Source: Hungatella sp. UBA3048 (GTDB taxonomy: Bacteria > Bacillota > Clostridia > Lachnospirales > Lachnospiraceae). Taken from it: 11,832 nucleotides of DNA. Of the stretch, positions 5,753 through 11,832 are shown piece after piece. Each line of letters starts with the position of its first letter. Position 1 is the stretch's first letter. Both the position numbers and the translations under genes were made by a program. The notes beneath the pieces were generated by a model. The model had not been told where the DNA came from. It did not search any database and was given only the letters and a program-made list of their open reading frames with translations. The stretch is taken from NCBI GenBank assembly GCA_002367105.1, contig DFCS01000004.1, forward strand, positions 1 through 11,832. The letters run 5' to 3'.

Positions 5753-7870
5753 TTACTGCCCCCCTGGAATATAAGAATTTAAAATAGCTTTGTCCTTTCT
5801 CACCACATACCCACTCCCTCCCCGATCCTTCACATCCTCTGTCATACTGACAAGAAGAATGGGAGTCTCCAGATTTGGATCTGTTGTAAAGACAGCAAAC
5901 CAGCCAAGCTCCGTACCCGTTCTATCATCTTTTGATGCTTTGATCTCAGCCGTTCCCGTCTTTCCCGCAAGCCCAATATCATTTCGGAAAGCCGCGTGTC
6001 CGGTCCCGTGTTCGGAACTGATCACTTTGCCGAGTGCAGTCTGGATCCTGTCTGCAATCTCCGGGGAACATGCCCCCGGCAGCCAGACTTCCGGTTTTGG
6101 TTCCGCTTTGTACTGCAGATAAGGCTTTAAGACGCTTCCATGATTAGCAAACATGGTATAAAGCGACGCCAAATGTATGGGATTCACTAACATCTGACCC
6201 TGTCCGTATCCACTGTCAGCCAGCTGAACCTCAGTTTCGATCCGTTCCGTATTGGAGTATTGAGACTTTGTTACAGAAATATCAAAAGGAATCTCCTGAT
6301 TAAATCCCAGTTTATCCAGACCGGACATGAAATCATCATAGCCGATTTTTAAGGCAGCCTTTGCAAAATAAATGTTATCCGAATAAATAAATGCATTCTC
6401 CAGGATAGCTGGGCTGTAATCATGAAGGGTAGTGACATAGTAATTCCCCCAGCTTTCATCCTTTCTCCAGCTTAACCCTTCCCTTCCGAAATCCTCGTTG
6501 GGATCAATCGCTCCGGTAGTAAGCCCGATGGCACCGGTTATGGGCTTAAAGGAAGATCCCGGAGCAAATCTCTGGCGGAACCGGTTGAACATGGGCTTTT
6601 TTTCGTCATCATTTAAAGAAGCCCATTTTTCTTCGGACATTCCAAGGATAAAATCATTGTCATCGTAGGATGGCGTGCTGACAAGGGCCAGTACTTCACC
6701 GGTATAAGGATTCATGGCGACCGTACAGCTTTTATCCTCTTTAAATGTTTGGTAAATCTCATCCTGAAGGGTACTGTCAATGGTCAGGGTAATATCCTTT
6801 CCGTCTACCCTAGGCTTTGCAGCCAGGGTTTTCTTAACAGTCCCCCCAGAGTCAGTAATGGTAATTGTCCGTCCATTGGTCCCTTTCAGTTCCTTCTCAA
6901 ACAAGGCCTCCATCCCGTTCCTTCCAATCACGCTGTCCGAAAGATAATCCTCATCCGGATGCTTTTCAAGATCCTCTGCTGTCACATTCTGGACATATCC
7001 CACAAGATGGGCTCCACTCTCTCCCAACGGGTAATAGCGTACTTCCGTGTCTGTGATCAGGACTCCCGGAACAGCCAGAAGTTCATCCTGGAATTCCTTA
7101 TTTTTAACATTATCTTCCCTGGGCTCCATGGAATTTAAATTTAACTCATCTACTTTTTTAATGGTTTTTAAAGGTACAAAAGAATCTTCTTTCACCCACT
7201 TGGCAGACAGTTTCTTCCCGATTGCATCCGCAGACATTCCAAGGAGATTCCCAAGGGTCTCCAGATCTCCGGCAGAATCCTCACTCATTTTTCCGGGAAC
7301 CAGGCCTACGGAGGAAGCTGTGCCTTTTCCTGCCAGAAGCAGTCCGTTCCTGTCAAAAACGCTTCCTCTCTTTGCCTTGTCCGTTGATACTCTCACCTTA
7401 TCGGAACGACCCAGTTCCGGAAAGATCACACTGTCGTCCCACACCATCTGATAGCCTTTTTTCTTTTCCTTCCGGAACTTTACCTGATTGCTGAAGTTTA
7501 TTTCTCCTGCTATACTGTCAAGGCTCATATTATAGCTGACCGCTGCTTCCCCGTCTTTTTCTGCTACCTGCCCAACCTGGGCGGTTATTCCGGAAGCCTC
7601 AATTCCCTCGTAGATATTTTTATGCCTGGTGATAAAATCCTCTTCACTGATATTTAGATGACTCTGATCATCTAACATCCCATACATATCCGTATAGTCT
7701 GCCTTAGAAAGGCATTCCACATATTCCAGATACAACTCATCAGGTTTTTTCCTTGTCGCTTCTATTTTCTCCTGAATCCGAAAGAACAGAGCCGCCCCTG
7801 CCAAACCGGTCAGCAATATACCAAGTGTGCAAACAGTACTGAATAAGAATCTCCTTTTTCTATGCCTCAT
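5753..7870 (-). CDS. MecA/PBP2a-like class B penicillin-binding protein (transpeptidase)
   Basis: This 705-aa D,D-transpeptidase would cross-link peptidoglycan outside the membrane. One N-terminal membrane anchor (residues ~8-30) follows a basic start. Residues ~43-150 resemble the MecA N-terminal NTF2-like domain (DELYLEYVECLSKADYTDMY). A dimerisation region follows from about 165 (RGSVFDRNGLLLA). The transpeptidase domain (~355-700) has all three active-site motifs: S439-S-F-K442 (APGSSFKPITG), S497-D-N499, and K637-T-G639 (AGKTGTAE). The length and layout match PBP2a/PBP3-type enzymes that are often poorly acylated by beta-lactams; low affinity here is not shown by sequence. The ribosome site AGGAGG lies 6 nt before the ATG. 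The start is 13 bp after the stop of the upstream PBP gene, so the two form one operon under the operator at 10763-10782. Confidence 0.93.
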   Translation of the reverse strand: MRHRKRRFLFSTVCTLGILLTGLAGAALFFRIQEKIEATRKKPDELYLEYVECLSKADYTDMYGMLDDQSHLNISEEDFITRHKNIYEGIEASGITAQVGQVAEKDGEAAVSYNMSLDSIAGEINFSNQVKFRKEKKKGYQMVWDDSVIFPELGRSDKVRVSTDKAKRGSVFDRNGLLLAGKGTASSVGLVPGKMSEDSAGDLETLGNLLGMSADAIGKKLSAKWVKEDSFVPLKTIKKVDELNLNSMEPREDNVKNKEFQDELLAVPGVLITDTEVRYYPLGESGAHLVGYVQNVTAEDLEKHPDEDYLSDSVIGRNGMEALFEKELKGTNGRTITITDSGGTVKKTLAAKPRVDGKDITLTIDSTLQDEIYQTFKEDKSCTVAMNPYTGEVLALVSTPSYDDNDFILGMSEEKWASLNDDEKKPMFNRFRQRFAPGSSFKPITGAIGLTTGAIDPNEDFGREGLSWRKDESWGNYYVTTLHDYSPAILENAFIYSDNIYFAKAALKIGYDDFMSGLDKLGFNQEIPFDISVTKSQYSNTERIETEVQLADSGYGQGQMLVNPIHLASLYTMFANHGSVLKPYLQYKAEPKPEVWLPGACSPEIADRIQTALGKVISSEHGTGHAAFRNDIGLAGKTGTAEIKASKDDRTGTELGWFAVFTTDPNLETPILLVSMTEDVKDRGGSGYVVRKDKAILNSYIPGGQ

Positions 7871-7883
7871 CGCATACCTCCTG

Positions 7884-10748
7884 TTAATCCGTCCGCAGAT
7901 TATTGGAAACGCCGGAAGCAGTCCCGGTAAGGATATCAGCGGGATCCTCCAGATGAAAGTAATAATTGAATATCTCTTTTCCTACCCCGACCACATTGCC
8001 GGAACTGTAGCCGTTGGCGACCCGCACCGTTACGGCTATCTGCGGGTCCTCAAACGGGGCATATCCTATGAAAAGTCCGTGGTTTGGCCGGCTTTTGGAT
8101 TCCTCTGCCGTTCCGGTCTTTCCGGCAGCATTCACTTTCAAGTCTTTTAAGGTTGCATTGGTTTTTACCAGCTCATTCATACCCTTTGCCACATCATTCC
8201 ATATGTAGTCCGGAATTGAAACATTGGACCGAAGCACAGGCTTAAAGGACTGGATCGTATTGCCATCTGAATCTGTTACTTTATAAATCAGGGAAAGGTC
8301 ATAGCTGTTCCCATGGTTGGCCAATGTTGAAGTATACCGCGCAATCTGCGTCGTCGTATAGTTGTGGGTTCCCTGTCCGATGGATGAAGGTATGGCAAAC
8401 CGATCCGTAACATGAGGTTCCGCTTCTCCGATTTCAATGCCAGTCTTTTTATCCAGGTCAAGCAAACCGGAATATTCCCGAAGCTTATTAAGCCCTTTCT
8501 CTTCCGAAAACACCCCGTCCTCGACCGTTCCCAGCCGGTATGTGATTTCGGACAGATAAACATTACAGGAATTTTTAAGGGCATCGGCACTGGAGAGAAT
8601 CGGACCGTGTCCTGACCGTTTCCAGCAGCGCAGAGGAGGCTGTACCTTATCAAATACGCCGGTGCATACAATACTGGTATCCGTACTGATGGCCCCTTCA
8701 TTCAACCCTGCAATTACCGTTACCGGTTTAAAGGTGGAACCAGGAGCCGTCAGCTGGCTGGTGGCCCGGTTAAACAGGGGCAGGGATAAATCTGCTGCAA
8801 GTCCCTGATAGTAGTCCGTATCCATCTGATTTGCCAGCCAGTTGTTATCATAGCCTGGGTAACTTACGCAGGCGAGCACCTGACCGTCCTTGGGGTTAAC
8901 CACTACAGCCGATCCGGAACAGGGGTTTAACGCCAGCTGAGCCGGGGTGATCTCCAGATTTTTTATTTTCTTGCGTATAAACTGCCAGGCATTCAGCTGT
9001 CCATTGATAAGAAGGGCATAATCCGGATCTTCTTTTGATAGGATTCCCTGTTCATAAAGAAGTTTTTCCACATCCTCCCCAGTTAAAGTACCTTCTGTTA
9101 ACATTGTCTGAAATATCAAGAAATCAAAACCGGAATCTTTCTTTAAAATGTCCAGGATCATTTCTTCCGTCAGACTTCTGCTGTTTTCAAGTGTCATATA
9201 TTTTTCAGAGGCTTCCACCTGGCCTAAATCAATCCAGCCATTTGCAATGCAGTCGGAAAGATACTGGCGGAAGCTTTTTTCCTCCCGGTCCCAATCCCCG
9301 CTTTTATCCGAAAGTATTTTTTTCTTCTTTACTACATCCAGAAGATAATCATAATAACCTTTCACCTCACTGCTTAAAGAGTCATACCCGGAGTCTGAAA
9401 CATCAAAGGAATCAGAAAACTCCCTAAAAACCTGCTCTTTCTTATTCGAAAACTTATCATAGACAGCTTTCTCCAGATCCGTTGCATCCGCTTCCTGTAA
9501 CCGTCCGGTATCAATGACATGATTCTTTATTAATGCAAAATACACTTCATCCGATGAAATCCGGATCTGGGAGGCATCGGCTGCTTTTGGCATGTCCGAT
9601 CTTTTGCTCTCTGACATATTAGCAAGGAGGATTCCGGCAATCTGCTGTTCCAGCATCTGATAAACCGCATTCTGTAAATCCTTATCAATGGTTAAGTAAA
9701 CATCGTTTCCGGTCTGGGGTACCCTGGTAATTTCCGGGTCCGATTTCCGGTTTCCCACGACATCCGTATAAAACTGTTCCGTGCCATCCTGGCCCCGAAG
9801 CCAGTCTTCCATAGATTTTTCAATTCCGCCTTTTCCTATCGTTGACTGGTTCGTGTACACGGTACCGTCCCGATTCCCTGCTTCCAGTTCGTCGGCAGAA
9901 ATCGGCCCGGTATACCCCAATATGGAAGAAAGGCTTTCTCCTCCGTCGTAAACACGGATGCTGCCTTCCTGGATATCCGCCCCCGGCAGGCTGCGTTTCA
10001 TTTCCAACACCGCAACCATCGCTTCCTCGGACACATCTGATGCGACCAGATATGGAAGGTACTTGCGGTATGAATTTAAGGAAATGCCGTAACGGATATT
10101 TGCTATCTGCAGGATCTCCTTAGCAGTAAGGGTATGAGGCAGTCCGTATTGATCCTGTTCTTCCTCTGTGTAAGTATCCTCAATCAGAAACTTTTCCTTG
10201 CTGCTTAACTTTTTCATGAGTTCTTCTGCTGTTACGTTCTTTTGTACTTCCGTCAGCTCATCTACCGTACTTTTCCCATAAAAATCAGCTTTGAAACGGC
10301 TGAGCTTCCACCCTTCTTCCGTAAATCCATAGTTTCCCTGTTCATCCACAGATATAGGCAAAACTGTATTCAGCTTGTTCTCATCCGGAACCAGGCGGAT
10401 CAGCTGATAGGCAATTCCGTTCAAGGAACGCTGACGTTCTTTGTTTGATCTGTAATTCTGGGAATCCTCCAGGGTTATATCATAGGAAAGCCGGTTGGAA
10501 GCCAGTAACTTCCCATTCCTGTCATAGATGTTTCCCCTGCTTCCGGCAAGTCTCTGAGTCTTCATAATGGAACTCATAAACTCTTCCTGATTTGCTGCCC
10601 CCTCCAGGATCTGAAGACGGTACAGCCGTAAAATAAGCGCCAGAAACAGAAATCCGAAAAAAACACCCAGGATCGCCAGCCTTGGAATCCGGTCCAGTAA
10701 TTGAAGTCCGGTGATATTCTCTTTTTTCCAAAATTTATGATTGCGCAA
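7884..10748 (-). CDS. PBP2-type class B penicillin-binding protein with a large insertion in the transpeptidase domain
   Basis: This 954-aa transpeptidase is longer than the usual 600-750 residues. The start is TTG at 10748, chosen because AAAGGAG lies 7 nt upstream and the sequence runs straight into a basic segment and one membrane anchor (~22-43). The dimerisation region begins at R71 (RGNIYDRNGKLLASNRLSYD) and runs to about 345. The catalytic domain holds S671-T-F-K674 (APGSTFKPVTV), S727-C-N729 and K877-T-G879 (AGKTGTAEES). Residues ~375-608 are an insertion between LTIDKDLQNAVYQMLEQQI and SGSAVVVNPKDGQVLACVSY, which are adjacent in ordinary PBP2 proteins. The gene is first in a two-PBP operon. 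PBP2/MrdA (elongation) or SpoVD/PBP3-like roles are possible; the sequence alone does not decide. Confidence 0.93.
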   Translation of the reverse strand: MRNHKFWKKENITGLQLLDRIPRLAILGVFFGFLFLALILRLYRLQILEGAANQEEFMSSIMKTQRLAGSRGNIYDRNGKLLASNRLSYDITLEDSQNYRSNKERQRSLNGIAYQLIRLVPDENKLNTVLPISVDEQGNYGFTEEGWKLSRFKADFYGKSTVDELTEVQKNVTAEELMKKLSSKEKFLIEDTYTEEEQDQYGLPHTLTAKEILQIANIRYGISLNSYRKYLPYLVASDVSEEAMVAVLEMKRSLPGADIQEGSIRVYDGGESLSSILGYTGPISADELEAGNRDGTVYTNQSTIGKGGIEKSMEDWLRGQDGTEQFYTDVVGNRKSDPEITRVPQTGNDVYLTIDKDLQNAVYQMLEQQIAGILLANMSESKRSDMPKAADASQIRISSDEVYFALIKNHVIDTGRLQEADATDLEKAVYDKFSNKKEQVFREFSDSFDVSDSGYDSLSSEVKGYYDYLLDVVKKKKILSDKSGDWDREEKSFRQYLSDCIANGWIDLGQVEASEKYMTLENSRSLTEEMILDILKKDSGFDFLIFQTMLTEGTLTGEDVEKLLYEQGILSKEDPDYALLINGQLNAWQFIRKKIKNLEITPAQLALNPCSGSAVVVNPKDGQVLACVSYPGYDNNWLANQMDTDYYQGLAADLSLPLFNRATSQLTAPGSTFKPVTVIAGLNEGAISTDTSIVCTGVFDKVQPPLRCWKRSGHGPILSSADALKNSCNVYLSEITYRLGTVEDGVFSEEKGLNKLREYSGLLDLDKKTGIEIGEAEPHVTDRFAIPSSIGQGTHNYTTTQIARYTSTLANHGNSYDLSLIYKVTDSDGNTIQSFKPVLRSNVSIPDYIWNDVAKGMNELVKTNATLKDLKVNAAGKTGTAEESKSRPNHGLFIGYAPFEDPQIAVTVRVANGYSSGNVVGVGKEIFNYYFHLEDPADILTGTASGVSNNLRTD

Positions 10749-10762
10749 AATGTTTCTCCTTT

Positions 10763-10782
10763 AATCTTACACTTGTAAGATT
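10763..10782. promoter_or_regulatory. BlaI/MecI-type operator of the PBP operon
   Basis: AATCTTACACTTGTAAGATT is a perfect dyad with 8-bp arms and a 4-bp centre. It contains TTACA-CT-TGTAA, matching the TACA-N2-TGTA half-site pattern of BlaI/MecI operators. It covers the predicted transcription start (near 10778) just downstream of the -10, where bound repressor would block initiation. In known systems BlaR1/MecR1 sensing of beta-lactams relieves this repression. No blaI or blaR1 gene is in the window. Confidence 0.75.
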
Positions 10783-10784
10783 TC

Positions 10785-10813
10785 ATTATACACGGATTTG
10801 GTTCTGGTGTAAA
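10785..10813 (-). promoter_or_regulatory. Sigma-A promoter of the tandem PBP operon
   Basis: On the minus strand, TTTACA (10808-10813), 17 bp and TATAAT (10785-10790) form a near-consensus promoter. The predicted start is near 10778, about 30 nt before the TTG start codon. Confidence 0.82.
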
Positions 10814-11049
10814 CTTTTTTTTATAAAATCACATCTGATAATTTATCAGGAAACACTTAATATTCCCCTCCAATCCCACATTGACAGTTACTGCAATCAT
10901 AAGCAGCTTGTTTGCTATGCAGTTTCGATACAATTATCATAGAATCGCATTGAGAATTTCTAAGTAATTTGATAGAATTTAATTGATAAATAATCTGAAT
11001 GGATTAAATCCACAGACATCTTAATTAAAATTCAAATGGGGGTAGAATC
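10814..11049. other. Divergent intergenic region between the PBP operon and the secreted wall-binding protein
   Basis: No gene is seen. Besides the flanking promoters it holds a perfect 7-bp-arm palindrome, CTGATAATTTATCAG (10835-10849), just upstream of the PBP -35. This could be a second regulator site or chance. The sequence is AT-rich. Confidence 0.5.
10950..10978 (+). promoter_or_regulatory. Candidate sigma-A promoter for the secreted wall-binding protein
   Basis: TTGAGA (10950-10955), 17 bp and TAGAAT (10973-10978) would start transcription near 10985, leaving a 5' leader of about 65 nt. Each hexamer has one mismatch to consensus. In an AT-rich region this is moderate evidence. Confidence 0.5.
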
Positions 11050-11583
11050 ATGAAAAAAGTGAAACTTTTATTTGCAGCAGCCGTTCTTTCCATTACAATG
11101 AGTTTTTCCGCATTTGCCGGACAGTGGAATCAGGATGCAAAAGGCTGGTGGTACCAAAATGATGATGGTACCTATCCGGTAAGCAGTTGGCAATGGATTG
11201 ATGGAAATGCAGACGGCGTATCCGAATGCTATTATTTCAATGAAAGCGGCTATTGCCTGACCAATACTACGACTCCCGACGGAAAAACGGTGGATGCGAA
11301 CGGAGCATTGGTCATATCCGGCACAGTACAAATAAAAACCGCCGCCAATTCACCAACAAACACCACAACGTCAAACAGTAATACAGAAACAGCCGCGCAG
11401 CCGGCACGGGATACCTCTCAAAGTACTGCTGTAAGCAATAATAAGGAAAGAATGGTATGGGTCTCCAGAACCGGCACAAAATATCATTCAAATCCAAACT
11501 GCAGCAATATGAAATCCCCTGCCCATATGACACAATCAGATGCAGAAGCCCTGGGCAGAACTCCCTGCTCAAAATGCTATTAG
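11050..11583 (+). CDS. Small secreted protein: wall-binding-like module plus C-terminal H/C/C/C cluster
   Basis: This 177-aa protein has a clear signal peptide (MKKVKLLFAAAVLSITMSFS) with probable cleavage after AFA at residue 23. Residues 24-88 form an aromatic, glycine-rich module (GWWYQNDDGTYP, SWQWIDGNADGV, CYYFNESGY) typical of choline-binding-like cell wall repeat proteins of Lachnospiraceae. A T/S/N-rich linker covers ~97-133. The C-terminus (~136-177) has H146, C151, C173 and C176 in a YH-x4-C ... PC-x2-C arrangement that looks like a small zinc-binding knuckle. That C-terminal pattern recurs at the ends of Firmicutes secreted proteins; its function is not known to me. The start is preceded by GGGGG, an average ribosome site. 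No clear terminator follows. Confidence 0.88.
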   Translation: MKKVKLLFAAAVLSITMSFSAFAGQWNQDAKGWWYQNDDGTYPVSSWQWIDGNADGVSECYYFNESGYCLTNTTTPDGKTVDANGALVISGTVQIKTAANSPTNTTTSNSNTETAAQPARDTSQSTAVSNNKERMVWVSRTGTKYHSNPNCSNMKSPAHMTQSDAEALGRTPCSKCY

Positions 11584-11689
11584 GGTACTGTTAAACGAAT
11601 CATCCCTCCTTTTACCCTCCCCACTCATAGATCTCCCCATATGAGAATAAGTATAAGTAATATTCAAAGGTTAAAAGAAAGGATCGAAC
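11584..11689. other. Spacer upstream of the DtxR-family gene
   Basis: This 106-bp spacer contains a weak stem (CTCATA with TATGAG, near 11625-11646) without a T-tract. No metal-regulator box that I can recognise is present. The ribosome site AAGAAAGGA lies just before the ATG at 11690. Confidence 0.4.
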
Positions 11690-11832
11690 ATGGCCCAAAC
11701 CGATAATTTCTATACCCTGAAGGGTTACTCTCTTTTGGAGCATACGCAAATCACCTCTTCCATGGAAGATTATCTGGAAATGATATGCAGGATCCATCGT
11801 GACGGTCAGCCTGTCCGCATCAAGGAGCTGGC
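11690..11832 (+). CDS. DtxR/MntR-family metal-dependent transcriptional regulator, N-terminal part
   Basis: Only 47 codons are visible before the right edge. The sequence TSSMEDYLEMICRIHRDGQP, followed by VRIKELA, matches the first helix and the start of the winged helix-turn-helix of the DtxR/MntR/IdeR family, which repress or activate metal-uptake genes on binding iron or manganese. The start ATG is secure: a stop lies in frame a few codons upstream (GGT TAA) and AAAGGA precedes it. Metal specificity cannot be told from this fragment. Confidence 0.85.
   Translation, partial: MAQTDNFYTLKGYSLLEHTQITSSMEDYLEMICRIHRDGQPVRIKEL

Noticed and set aside
10574..10786. Alternative minus-strand frame starting upstream of the 954-aa PBP gene
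   Set aside because: It is out of frame with the PBP and overlaps the operator; the TTG start at 10748 has a well-placed ribosome site.
11068..11572. Minus-strand frames opposite the secreted wall-binding protein
   Set aside because: They are antisense shadows; the plus-strand frame has a signal peptide and recognisable modules.

Overview
The window looks like a low-GC Gram-positive chromosome, most likely a Clostridia/Lachnospiraceae member. The grounds are AGGAGG-type ribosome binding sites, two large class B penicillin-binding proteins, Gram-positive LexA boxes, a BlaI/MecI-type operator, a secreted protein with a choline-binding-like W/Y/G module, and a DtxR-family regulator. The species is an inference.

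Left half, read leftward (minus strand): a strong sigma-A promoter (TTGACA, 17 bp, TATAAT) lies between two identical LexA (SOS) boxes at 5463-5545. It drives a 129-aa phage tail-fibre-like protein (5028-5417). Head-on to this gene, with stop codons that abut exactly, is a plus-strand reading frame (4821-5027). It resembles the C-terminal half of the same protein and could be an inverted alternative cassette. Further left come a 369-aa protein (3525-4634) and, 17 bp later, a giant Rhs/YD-repeat protein that runs off the left edge (1-3507, 1169 codons visible). The 369-aa protein has a phage-type fibronectin III fold interrupted by about 13 decapeptide W-x-x-hydrophobic-acid repeats, followed by a cohesin-like C-terminus. 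Neither the Rhs protein nor its two minus-strand neighbours has an evident signal peptide. With the SOS promoter this suggests a damage-induced, lysis-released, phage-derived toxin delivery module. That functional reading is inference.

Middle: a very long near-perfect hairpin (5595-5659) separates this module from a two-gene operon, also on the minus strand, and serves as the operon terminator.

Right half: a 954-aa PBP2-type transpeptidase (7884-10748, TTG start) and a 705-aa MecA/PBP2a-like transpeptidase (5753-7870) are co-transcribed, 13 bp apart. The promoter has TTTACA, 17 bp, TATAAT. A perfect 20-bp dyad containing TTACA-N2-TGTAA sits on its predicted start site, which suggests beta-lactam-responsive repression by a BlaI/MecI repressor encoded elsewhere. 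Divergent from it, on the plus strand, are a small secreted wall-binding-like protein with a C-terminal H/C/C/C cluster (11050-11583) and the start of a DtxR-family metalloregulator (11690 to the right edge).

No tRNA, rRNA, CRISPR array, insertion sequence or recombinase gene was seen.
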